From Pseudoalteromonas sp. XI10 (GTDB taxonomy: Bacteria > Pseudomonadota > Gammaproteobacteria > Enterobacterales > Alteromonadaceae), in the NCBI RefSeq assembly GCF_001469895.1, contig NZ_LOPY01000019.1, positions 124,001 to 188,000 of the forward strand: DNA of 64,000 nt. Reading direction: 5' to 3'. The notes under the pieces were generated by a model. It saw nothing but the letters and a program-made list of their open reading frames with translations. It made no database searches and was not told the DNA's origin. The position numbers and the translations under genes are program-made. Position 1 is the first letter of the stretch; each line of letters begins with the position of its first letter. This document shows, piece by piece, positions 46,475 to 54,411 of the stretch.

Positions 46475-46872
46475 ATATGCTAAAAAGCAGGGTACAGTAA
46501 CTCTTTATTGCCTCTAGATGAGTTAACGTAATTACTCTATAGGTCTGCTTTGAGCGATCCGATACAGTGCTATGCATTTAATGCTATTGGCTAAACTCCA
46601 TAAATCTGACATACCACTAACTTTTATGTCATTACCAATATAAGGAACTGTGTAAATATATAGTTTTCTTGTTGTGCTTCCATATTCAAGAAAACAAGCT
46701 ACGAGCGTATTTTATTTTTCTGAGTCTCTCTACTATTAATAAAAAATTATAGTTGGTAATACATTACGTTATTTGTTAAGAATAGATTTATTAATACATG
46801 ATCGTGACATCTGCAGAAAGATGCGCGAAGCGTGCAATATAAAAATTATTATACGTCGAACAGGCATCACGG
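46475..46872. other. Intergenic region left of the accessory stretch
   Basis: About 400 bp with no gene seen. It holds an inverted repeat GTTTTCTTG (46663-46671) and CAAGAAAAC (46687-46695). Otherwise it is AT-rich and without a clear promoter. Confidence 0.4.
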
Positions 46873-47298
46873 ATGATTTTTAATAAATTCATGAGAGTAT
46901 TCAAAGAAACGAAAGGGATGCCAAAGTTGTTCCAGTTTCAGCATATACTTAACTCAATAACATATTCACTGATAGTACTTTTTGCTTTCTGGCCTTGGCC
47001 AAACGGAGAGTATTCGTTGAATGGGCGCAGCCTTACTTACCAAGAATTTTGGTTAACAGGCTTGGCACCTGGTTTCCTATTATTTTGCATACTAATCATT
47101 GCAATTTGCTTCGCTTCAGTGAATAAACACTGGGCTGGCCGTGTAGGTACTTTTTTATACTGGGCATCTATTATTGCTTTCATGTCTTTTTATTCTTTAA
47201 CTGGGGTAGTAATAGGTGGGGCAATAATTGCTTCTTGGGCGTACTATGTGTTCTATAGTACTGGCATGAGGCAGTTTTTTGCTCAGTCAAAAGTATAA
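46873..47298 (+). CDS. Hypothetical membrane protein, 141 aa
   Basis: A protein with four hydrophobic segments (about 27-45, 62-82, 91-108 and 112-130). I do not recognise the family. Several ATG starts are possible (46873, 46891, 46918); none has a strong ribosome-binding site. The stop codon is embedded in an attC-like motif, the arrangement of a gene cassette. Confidence 0.6.
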   Translation: MIFNKFMRVFKETKGMPKLFQFQHILNSITYSLIVLFAFWPWPNGEYSLNGRSLTYQEFWLTGLAPGFLLFCILIIAICFASVNKHWAGRVGTFLYWASIIAFMSFYSLTGVVIGGAIIASWAYYVFYSTGMRQFFAQSKV

Positions 47299-47335
47299 CA
47301 AACAAATTATGGTACTAGCTACCGCTCGTTGGGAC
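47293..47335 (+). repeat. attC-like motif overlapping the preceding stop codon
   Basis: GTATAACAAACAAATTATGG at 47293-47312 begins in the last codon of the preceding gene and resembles the 5' end of chromosomal-integron attC sites; CGTTGGGACGC follows at about 47330. A matching 3' core was not clearly found. Confidence 0.4.
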
Positions 47336-47427
47336 GCAAAACCTTGGTGTGCGCTCTAGGGACTAATTTTAACCAAGCACAACAACACATAGTTTTTCGT
47401 TATCTACCTAGAGAGAGCCTGAATTAA

Positions 47428-47826
47428 ATGGATTCATTGAGCAAGCTTCAAGAAAAAAATAGAATCCACTCTAAGCATCAGCGTAATGCTAGCTGGAGCA
47501 CAGTTTGGGTGTTTTTACTAATGAGCCCATTGTTGTCTAGCTATGGGAGCGAATTTTACTTTTCTGTGATAAAAAACATTCAAATTGAGGCTCCGCACCC
47601 ATTTAAAGTCTTATTTGGCTCGTTATGTTTTGGTTTACCTTTATTAGCTATCGGTGACTGTATTCTTTTCAAGCGCGTTAATAAATTACTTCTTTTAATT
47701 ATCGCAGAAGCTTGGTTCATCTGGTTTTGGGTTGTTAATCCATTATCTTGGTTGGCTTTTTTACCATTGATTCCTGCATTTGTTATATTGCAAATACAAC
47801 TCCCTCAAATAAGAACAGGTAAGTAA
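47428..47826 (+). CDS. Hypothetical membrane protein, 132 aa
   Basis: The protein has a basic N-terminus (KLQEKNRIHSKHQRN) and three to four hydrophobic segments, with a Trp-rich one near residues 90-110 (AEAWFIWFWVVNPLSWLAFLPLIPAF). No family is recognised. It lies between two attC-like motifs. The ATG follows GAGAGAGCC, a modest ribosome-binding site. Confidence 0.6.
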   Translation: MDSLSKLQEKNRIHSKHQRNASWSTVWVFLLMSPLLSSYGSEFYFSVIKNIQIEAPHPFKVLFGSLCFGLPLLAIGDCILFKRVNKLLLLIIAEAWFIWFWVVNPLSWLAFLPLIPAFVILQIQLPQIRTGK

Positions 47827-47830
47827 AGGG

Positions 47831-47868
47831 GTTATAACAAGACAGTAAGTGGGTAAATTAACAGTTGG
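47831..47868 (+). repeat. attC-like motif after the 132-aa protein gene
   Basis: GTTATAACAAGACAG at 47831-47845 again has the TATAAC end typical of attC, and AACAG-TTGG-CTGTT downstream is a small hairpin. It is shorter and weaker than the motif at 25063. Confidence 0.3.
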
Positions 47869-47932
47869 CTGTTTTCATTGTTTTAAACAGTGTCAGCGAA
47901 CTATAAATTTATTGATTAGGAGAGAGTTATCC

Positions 47933-48352
47933 ATGGAAGCACTAGAAAGAATCACTGAAAGAGTATGTCGCAACGGTCATCCAGATGACCCGGAGACACC
48001 AAGACCATTACTTTCAATTGATGAGTTTTTCGAGGGAAACGATGTAGTAGGAAGCATAGGATGCAATTTAATTGATATTCCGCATCCCAATGATTTTTTA
48101 AGAGTATTTAAGGCTATTATCCACCGACCTGATGTAAAGGATATTAGAATTCAAGTGTCTGCTTTTGATGATCCAGATTGGCCATTTTCGGATACAGTGT
48201 ACATAATGACCTCTGCTTCTGAATCTGAGGTAGGTTTATGGTTCCCTGAACACTTAAAACCCGACGAAATTTGGGAGGGCTTTGTTAATCAAGATTACGA
48301 GGCTTATGAAATACCCGCTGAAACCCGACCAGTAGCAGTTTGGTGGGATTAA
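47933..48352 (+). CDS. Small acidic cytoplasmic protein, immunity-protein-like
   Basis: A 139-residue acidic soluble protein (MEALERITERVCRNGHPDDPETPRPLLSIDEFFEGND...). The layout, an acidic single domain with DDPDWPFSDTVYIMT and ending RPVAVWWD, resembles small immunity or DUF7716-like proteins, but no toxin gene is nearby and I cannot confirm the family. The frame opens at 47849; ATG at 47933 follows TAGGAGAG and is clearly the better start. Confidence 0.65.
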   Translation: MEALERITERVCRNGHPDDPETPRPLLSIDEFFEGNDVVGSIGCNLIDIPHPNDFLRVFKAIIHRPDVKDIRIQVSAFDDPDWPFSDTVYIMTSASESEVGLWFPEHLKPDEIWEGFVNQDYEAYEIPAETRPVAVWWD

Positions 48353-48459
48353 TAAGCAATTTATCATGCATTGATTATGTGCTTAATTATTGGAGCGTAA
48401 GATCCCGTTGTATTACTTACAACCTAAATGGGTCGGTAACTGTCAAAAGGATATTCAAA

Positions 48460-48747
48460 ATTAATAAGTTAATATTGATTTGTCTTATCTATGCTTTATC
48501 GGGGTGTGCTTCTTCTAATCTGGAACCTGTTCCAAAAGGCTGGGTTTTGCTTTCGTTCGATATTGATAGCAATGGAAATCCTATTAATATCAAAGTTCTT
48601 GAGTCAAATCCGTCTATCGTTTTTGATAAAGAAGCTGTTATTGCCTTGGAGAAATGGAAATTCAAACCTAAAGTTGTAAATGGTGTTCAAGTTGCTCAAA
48701 AGGAATTGCAAGTCAGGTTGGATTTTGAGTTGAATGACGAAAATTAA
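48460..48747 (+). CDS. Small lipoprotein with a TonB C-terminal-like domain; start codon uncertain
   Basis: The frame is open from 48340, but the biology starts at NKLILICLIYALSGCASS, a lipoprotein signal with lipobox LSGC. Exactly at that point there is an AAAAGG ribosome-binding site (48445-48450) and an ATT codon at 48460, with no ATG or GTG in place. The rest, GWVLLSFDIDSNGNPINIKVLESNPSIVFDKEAVIALEKWKFKPK, is the TonB_C pattern (vxvxfxidxxGxvxxvxvxxSsg...aalxalxxwrfxP). The start is ATT, or TTG 48475, or upstream GTG 48379. It might be a gene with a decayed start. Confidence 0.6.
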   Translation: MNKLILICLIYALSGCASSNLEPVPKGWVLLSFDIDSNGNPINIKVLESNPSIVFDKEAVIALEKWKFKPKVVNGVQVAQKELQVRLDFELNDEN

Positions 48748-48960
48748 TAATCCAATAAAAGCTCATATTACTCATTCTTTGTTTTAAACAATCACAATAG
48801 GCTAAAAGTGGGTGCTAACCTTGAATTGAAAAGGAATTATTTTATATTCGACGATACTCGTTTCAAGCATATAAATGGAACACCATTTTGAAACTAGCTA
48901 ACCTGTCGGGTTAATTTTTAAATGAGACTATACATACTCAAATTTATAAAACTTGAATGC

Positions 48961-49257
48961 TTACCAACCATCCAAATATGTACCTATTTCTTTACCCTTT
49001 TCAATATCCTCTTTAGCTAAATAGCTGATACGACTTTGTTCATTTCGCATACTAAATCGATGAAATGAAATACATAAAAGCAAATACATCAACCAGAAAA
49101 ATAACAGAAGCCCTGTGAATAATAAGGCTTTTTCAATGAGATCAAGTCCATCCCTAAAAAACACTATTGGAATACCGATTAATGCAACTAGCCAAGTGAT
49201 ATAAAAAAACGATGCTTTTGCTGCAGTCTTTATAATTGTCGAATTGTAGTATTTCAA
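48961..49257 (-). CDS. Small two-pass membrane protein, 98 aa
   Basis: Two hydrophobic helices (about 14-33 and 42-62) are followed by a soluble tail with RFSMRNEQSRISYLAKEDIEKGKEIGTYLDGW. Unrecognised. The basic first loop and the position next to other small membrane genes fit an accessory region. Confidence 0.55.
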   Translation of the reverse strand: MKYYNSTIIKTAAKASFFYITWLVALIGIPIVFFRDGLDLIEKALLFTGLLLFFWLMYLLLCISFHRFSMRNEQSRISYLAKEDIEKGKEIGTYLDGW

Positions 49258-49355
49258 TGGCAGACCTTATGGTATTTCATAACATGTATATCTAAAGTTT
49301 GGCTGTTATCCTATCAACTCTCATCGAAGTTACAGTTCAGACTGTAATAGCCTAC

Positions 49356-50273
49356 CTAACTCTTGCAGTATTCTGCTAGTAGTGAATTAACGTAATCTGC
49401 ACCAAGCTCTTTTGCTTTTTTCCAATTCTGACAAGCGGCTTCTAAATCGCCTAAGGCTTTGAAGGAGTTTGCCATATTAGCGTAAGCGCGCTGCAATGTA
49501 ATTTCATCCTTCGGGATAATTTCAATTACAGTACCATAATCAGCTATTGCCCCCAGATGATCGCCGTTGTCATCTTTTAACGCTCCTCTATTTAATAATG
49601 CGCTAGAAAAGTTTGGTGCTATCTCTATCGCTTTATCATAATCAATCATTGCAGCATTAGAAGCATATAATTCATTCTTTGCTATCGCTCTCGAATAAAG
49701 AGCGTCTACGTCTTTGCTATTCACTTTAAGTGTATTTGTCCATTGCGCAATGGCAGCAGAAAGATTGCCTTGATTATAGTAATCAAAACCTTTGTTAAAA
49801 AATTCGTCTGCTGTTGTTGCCTCAAATGGCGGAAAAAATTGATTGTTTTCATCGAATGGAGCTCCAAACCCATCAAATTTTGCATCAAACTCGTACCCTC
49901 TTTTGTACATATCTAATGTCCAATACACCAAGTTATCTGCGGTTACAGGGAAGGGACTCGTTTTTCCTGATAAATCCCATACACCATTTTCGGTCTTAAC
50001 TGGCTCTAAAACTTTAAATCCGTAACTATTTTTCAGAAGTAAAGCCAAATTATTTAATTTGGCTTTACTGTCAGAAAGAAAATGAAAATCGAAAGCGAGC
50101 ATTGAATACGGTGTTAAGCCATTCGACTCCATGCTGAAATAAACAGAATCTGCACTATTAATTTCATCGTTATAATTTTTAGAGAACTCCGCCCATGTGA
50201 AGTATGTGTTTTCCATTGCGATTCCTTTAAATGAAACTAGCGTTGCAACTAGAAAAATTGCCTTAAAATTCAC
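49356..50273 (-). CDS. RraB-like domain fused to TPR repeats
   Basis: Residues about 38-145 resemble RraB, the RNase E inhibitor fold: DSVYFSMESNGLTPYSMLAFDFHFLSDSKAKLNNLALLLKNSYGFKVLEPV...WDLSG...YWTLDMYKRGYEFDAKFDGFGAPFD. Residues about 160-300 hold three to four tetratricopeptide repeats (FFNKGFDYYNQGNLSAAIAQWTNTL; ALYSRAIAKNELYASNAAMIDYDKAIEI; ALLNRGALKDDNGDHLGAIADYGTVIEI). The GTG start at 50273 gives a weak signal peptide (FKAIFLVATLVSFKGIA); ATG at 50216 follows AAAGGAA and gives a cytosolic product. The choice decides where the protein acts. Confidence 0.75.
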   Translation of the reverse strand: MNFKAIFLVATLVSFKGIAMENTYFTWAEFSKNYNDEINSADSVYFSMESNGLTPYSMLAFDFHFLSDSKAKLNNLALLLKNSYGFKVLEPVKTENGVWDLSGKTSPFPVTADNLVYWTLDMYKRGYEFDAKFDGFGAPFDENNQFFPPFEATTADEFFNKGFDYYNQGNLSAAIAQWTNTLKVNSKDVDALYSRAIAKNELYASNAAMIDYDKAIEIAPNFSSALLNRGALKDDNGDHLGAIADYGTVIEIIPKDEITLQRAYANMANSFKALGDLEAACQNWKKAKELGADYVNSLLAEYCKS

Positions 50274-50340
50274 AAAATCCCTGCATAATCATCTTTCATC
50301 TAAAATCTATCATCTTATATTCAATATCAAAATCCAAACA

Positions 50341-50372
50341 AAAAAGCGCGGCTTAACTAAGCCGCGCTTTTT
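50341..50372. terminator. Bidirectional terminator between the siderophore receptor and TPR genes
   Basis: AGCGCGGCTT and AAGCCGCGCT form a 10-bp stem with a 4-nt loop, flanked by A-run and T-run. On the minus strand it ends the siderophore-receptor gene 16 bp after its stop. Confidence 0.9.
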
Positions 50373-50387
50373 GCTATCAACTCACAA

Positions 50388-52799
50388 TTAAAGTGTGTAG
50401 CTAAAGGTTAATTTAGCATTACGCTCTTCTCCTGGCATACCGCCTAAGAACATTGCTTTTGAGTAATAAGTTTTGTTAAACAAGTTATTTAGGTTTAACT
50501 GTAGTTTCCAATCATCTGTTTGGTATTGAATTGCGGCGTCGTATACCGTGTAGCTTGGTACGTAGCCATCAGGAATACCAAACGAGGTTGAGTTAGTGCT
50601 GCGGTCATCAACATATTGCACGCCTGCGCTAATTGTCAGTGGTTCGGCTAAATCAAACCATTTAGCGTCATAGCTTAACCAGCTGCTTGCTGTTACATAA
50701 GGCACACCTTTTTGGCGAGTATCGAAAGATGATGAGTTAGGGTTTTTCTTATCGCGGGCGTCTTGATACACCGCGTTTACGTTAAGTTTCCACTGCTCGT
50801 TTAAATCGGCATTTAAATCAAGTTCAACACCTTTGGTTTGCTCTTCACCATCGTAAAAGCTTTTTGGTACTGAGGCATCAGATACACCGGCTTCGTAATC
50901 TGGGTTGGCATACTCAAGGTTTGTACGGGCACTATCAAATACCACAAGTGATGCTAGTAGTTGATCGTCAAAGGCTTTTACACGCATACCAATGTCGTTA
51001 CTGACTGACTCGGCGTCATCGCGGTCAGCTTCGTTTCCCGATACACTACCAAGCACGCTGTAGGCTGTACGACCTTTAGAGTGGTTTACAAAGAACGAAA
51101 TATCATCGCTCAGTTTGTAGGTTGCACCTAGGTTGTAGGTCATACCGCTGTCTGATGTATCTGCTTCTGGTGTTGGCTCGGCGGCACTTGCACGGTAGCG
51201 CGCATCAACACCAAAGTGTTCGTAGCTTTGTTTAATACGGTTAAAGGCAACGCCTACACGGGTTGTGAAAGTGTCGTCAATATAGGCAACATGTTGAATA
51301 CCCACACCCCAAGCCTGAACCTTTTTGTTGTAATCGCTGGTTTTTAGCGGATCGTAATCAAAAAAGCTGCCTTCGCCCCAGTTCGGGTTACGAATATCAA
51401 AAATGTAAGGTAATTGACCTTGGTAAATAACCTCTCCATCTTTGTTTTTAATGACTTTGTCGGCATCGTAAATTGAGTATTGTTTAAAACGAATATCGCG
51501 GTCTTCGTAGTTGGCGTTTACAAGTAGTTCGTTATCGATTCCGGCAAAGCTAAAGTCATAACGCAAATCAGCAAAGTATTGCCATGATTTTTCGTCAGCT
51601 TCTACTTGGCGGTACTCTTGGCGACGAGCGGCAAATGGGTAAAGTACATCATCTACCACTAAAGGAGCGCGCGGGTCGGCATTGATCACGCCTCTGCGGT
51701 TCCAATAAACATAGTTATAAGCACCCGTTTGGCGGGCAAAGCTTGATTCGTAATTACGGTATTGTAGTTGCTGATTTAAAAATAAATTATCTGTAATAAA
51801 GTAATTATGAGTTAACTTAAAGCGTAGTTCTTCGCCTTCGTTATCATTCGCCATTGGCGAGATAATACCGTTATGGCCAAAGGTGTAAGGTGTTAAGCCA
51901 TCATTTGCTGCCAGTGAATCTGCTAATTGCTGACGTTGCTGATCGGTTAGTTGCAGACCGTTTGCCGTTGCATCGTTAATTAAATCGGCAGCGGTTACTT
52001 CACCTGCGGTTTTACCATTCACTGAGTCGCTGTTAAAAATACGAATAGGGTGGCCAATTGAATCAACGGCAATGGCATCTTTGATATAAGCGGCAGAAAT
52101 CATGATGTCTTGTTTGTCGCTTAATACATATTTTAACGCACCATAAATTTCATCTCGGTCGTCTTTTAAGTCGCGGTAACCATCGCTGCGAGCAGTTTTT
52201 GCATTTACGCGATAAGCAAGGTTGTCGGTTAATGCTGCTGTGCTATCAAAGCCTAATGAGTAGCTATCCCATTGACCAAGCTCAACATTAACAATGTGCT
52301 GCTCAGTAAATTGTGGTTTCTTTTCAATAAGGTTGATAACACCGCCTGCGCTACCCATACCATATAAGCCCGTTGCAGGGCCTTTAAGTACTTCTACAGA
52401 TTCAACGTTGGTCATTGAGCGGGTTGGGTTAAAGGTGTTACCTAGGCCTGCACCGCCGTACATGCCATCGTATGTATAGTTTGCACCTAAACCGCGGATC
52501 ACTAAGTTATCGCCAATACCGTAGTTATTACCGGCTTGGGTTACACCACTGATGTTACGTACTAAGTCTTGTAAGTTTGTTGCGCCTTGCGAGTTGATAA
52601 GCTCTTGATCAACAACTACAACCGGGGCTGGCGTTTCCATTAGGGTCATATTTGATTTAGTGGCAAGGCCAGATTCAAGTACTACACGGTTTTGTTTGTC
52701 GTAAACGGTAATACGCTCAACTGAATCTAAATCGTTGGCGGCTGCATTGAATGCGCTTAAGCAGGCTAGAGCTAAAATTGAGTATTTATATGTCGTCAT
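50388..52799 (-). CDS. TonB-dependent siderophore receptor
   Basis: An 803-residue outer-membrane receptor of the ferric-siderophore class (TIGR01783-like). The signal peptide is TTYKYSILALACLSAFNAAA. The plug runs APVVVVDQELINSQGATNLQDLVRNISGVTQAGNNYGIGDNLVIRG and VESVEVLKGPATGLYGMGSAGGVINLIEKKP. The barrel ends FNKTYYSKAMFLGGMPGEERNAKLTFSYTL. ATG at 52799 is preferred over TTG at 52829, which would overlap the candidate Fur box. No siderophore synthesis genes are near. Confidence 0.93.
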   Translation of the reverse strand: MTTYKYSILALACLSAFNAAANDLDSVERITVYDKQNRVVLESGLATKSNMTLMETPAPVVVVDQELINSQGATNLQDLVRNISGVTQAGNNYGIGDNLVIRGLGANYTYDGMYGGAGLGNTFNPTRSMTNVESVEVLKGPATGLYGMGSAGGVINLIEKKPQFTEQHIVNVELGQWDSYSLGFDSTAALTDNLAYRVNAKTARSDGYRDLKDDRDEIYGALKYVLSDKQDIMISAAYIKDAIAVDSIGHPIRIFNSDSVNGKTAGEVTAADLINDATANGLQLTDQQRQQLADSLAANDGLTPYTFGHNGIISPMANDNEGEELRFKLTHNYFITDNLFLNQQLQYRNYESSFARQTGAYNYVYWNRRGVINADPRAPLVVDDVLYPFAARRQEYRQVEADEKSWQYFADLRYDFSFAGIDNELLVNANYEDRDIRFKQYSIYDADKVIKNKDGEVIYQGQLPYIFDIRNPNWGEGSFFDYDPLKTSDYNKKVQAWGVGIQHVAYIDDTFTTRVGVAFNRIKQSYEHFGVDARYRASAAEPTPEADTSDSGMTYNLGATYKLSDDISFFVNHSKGRTAYSVLGSVSGNEADRDDAESVSNDIGMRVKAFDDQLLASLVVFDSARTNLEYANPDYEAGVSDASVPKSFYDGEEQTKGVELDLNADLNEQWKLNVNAVYQDARDKKNPNSSSFDTRQKGVPYVTASSWLSYDAKWFDLAEPLTISAGVQYVDDRSTNSTSFGIPDGYVPSYTVYDAAIQYQTDDWKLQLNLNNLFNKTYYSKAMFLGGMPGEERNAKLTFSYTL

Positions 52800-52827
52800 T
52801 ATAGGTAAATTGTCGAAATTTTTCGGC

Positions 52828-52852
52828 AATGATAATGCGAGCTATTTTCATT
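52828..52852 (-). promoter_or_regulatory. Candidate Fur box upstream of the siderophore receptor
   Basis: On the minus strand GAAAATAGCTCGCATTATC matches 12 of 19 positions of the Fur consensus, including both outer arms, and lies within the AATGA...TCATT inverted repeat. It is placed 30-50 bp before the preferred start. Iron repression is expected for such a receptor. Confidence 0.5.
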
Positions 52853-52995
52853 TCAAGTTTTATTTATCTGTTTTGGGTAATTTCTTTGTTTAGATACAAG
52901 TTGCTAACAACTGGTTTTATGGTTGGTAATTTTGTTTACGATATGGATACAAAGAAGGGTTGCTGACTTCACTAATGCAAAGCCAGCATAATAGC

Positions 52996-54264
52996 TTATT
53001 TAAAAACTTTACCGTCTTTCATAACAAATTGTACATCTTCAAGTACTGCAATGTTTTCAAGTGGGTTGCCTTTTACGGCAATTATATCGGCTAAGAAACC
53101 GCTTTTGATTTGGCCAAGTTGATCGTCAGCTTTAAGTAGTTTGGCACTATTGATGGTGGCAGACTGCAATGCTTGCAGCGGTGTCATACCAAACTCAACC
53201 ATACGCGAAAACTGCTTTGCGTTATCGCCATGCGGGTAAATCGCTGCATCGGTACCAAATACCATGTTTACGCCTGCTTTTACTGCGCGGTTAAAGCTAT
53301 CACGTTGTTTTTTAGATACTTGGCGTTCTTTATTGAGGTTTTCTTCTGCAACCCCGTTTTGTTCGCCAAAGGCAAGGGTGTACTCAGTGTTGTAAATATC
53401 CATTGAGAACCAAGTGCCGTGTTTTTTCGCAAGTTTAATGGCTTCGTCATCAACAAAACTAACGTGCTCAACACTGTCTACACCGGCAACAATGGCCGCT
53501 TTAATACCACTGGTACCGTGCGCATGGGCTGCAACGGTTAGGCCGCGTAAATGAGCTTCGTCAACAATGGCGTTCATTTCGTCTTGGCTATATTGTTGAA
53601 TACCGACTTTTGTGCCTTTTGAAAAAACGCCGCCTGTTGCACAAAACTTAATGGCATTGGCACCGTACTTAATGTTTTCACGCACTTTAGCGCGCACAGC
53701 CCAAGGGCCATCAGCAACGCCTTCGGCGGTGTATTTCATTTCTGGTGGTAAACGGTTGTTATCGCAGTGACCGCCAGTAACACCTAAAGACGGGCCAGCC
53801 GCCCAAATACGTGGGCCAACAATATCGCCTGCGTTAATGCCATCGCGTACTGCAATCACGCTGTAGCCTTCTGCGCCTAAGTTACGCAGCGTTGTAAAAC
53901 CTGCATACAGTGTTTTTTCGGCAAAGTGCGCCGCTTTAATTGCTTTGCGCGGAATCGATTGACCAATTCGCTCACTGCGTGGCACGGTAGGGTCGCTCGT
54001 TAAATGCACATGCATATCCATTAAACCTGGCACCAGAGTCAGCTCTGGTAATTGAATATGCTTATCGCCGTCTTTTAAGCTAGGCTGTTTATTACTTTGT
54101 ACGGCTGTAATTTGACCGTTATCTATACTAACAAGTGGTGATTTAATCAGTTTACCTGAATTTACATCTACCATGGCTTTTGCCGATAAGTAGGTGGTTG
54201 CGTAGGTATTTAAAGAGGTTAGGCAAGCTAGGCCTAGGCTAATAGCAAGAGCTGTCTTTTTCAT
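52996..54264 (-). CDS. Secreted metal-dependent amidohydrolase (imidazolonepropionase-like)
   Basis: A 422-residue TIM-barrel amidohydrolase with signal peptide KKTALAISLGLACLTSLNTYA. MDMHVHLTSDP is the first metal motif; KFCATGG holds the bridging Lys region; AHAHGTSGIKAAI, VEHVSFVDDEAI and FGTDAAIYPHG complete the metal site. Relatives hydrolyse Xaa-Pro or other dipeptides. It is divergent from the DUF885 gene, another exported hydrolase. Confidence 0.9.
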   Translation of the reverse strand: MKKTALAISLGLACLTSLNTYATTYLSAKAMVDVNSGKLIKSPLVSIDNGQITAVQSNKQPSLKDGDKHIQLPELTLVPGLMDMHVHLTSDPTVPRSERIGQSIPRKAIKAAHFAEKTLYAGFTTLRNLGAEGYSVIAVRDGINAGDIVGPRIWAAGPSLGVTGGHCDNNRLPPEMKYTAEGVADGPWAVRAKVRENIKYGANAIKFCATGGVFSKGTKVGIQQYSQDEMNAIVDEAHLRGLTVAAHAHGTSGIKAAIVAGVDSVEHVSFVDDEAIKLAKKHGTWFSMDIYNTEYTLAFGEQNGVAEENLNKERQVSKKQRDSFNRAVKAGVNMVFGTDAAIYPHGDNAKQFSRMVEFGMTPLQALQSATINSAKLLKADDQLGQIKSGFLADIIAVKGNPLENIAVLEDVQFVMKDGKVFK

Positions 54265-54411
54265 TTTTATTCAAAATTGGTAAGTCGAGCCGCCACTCTA
54301 GCAATCAGCTTACAAAGTGTAAATAGACTGCGATAAGTTGCAGCGATACTTGCTAAATAGGGAACTAAACCCTCATAATTTACGCGTACTTAATATAAGG
54401 GCAGGGAAAGA

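Noticed and set aside
46663-46695. Inverted repeat GTTTTCTTG/CAAGAAAAC in the gap after adhP
   Set aside because: AT-rich, 15-nt loop, no neighbouring promoter or gene start within 170 bp; could be chance.
47293-47868. A full integron array
   Set aside because: Only attC-like ends are seen; no integrase and no clearly paired attC core sites, so I report motifs only.
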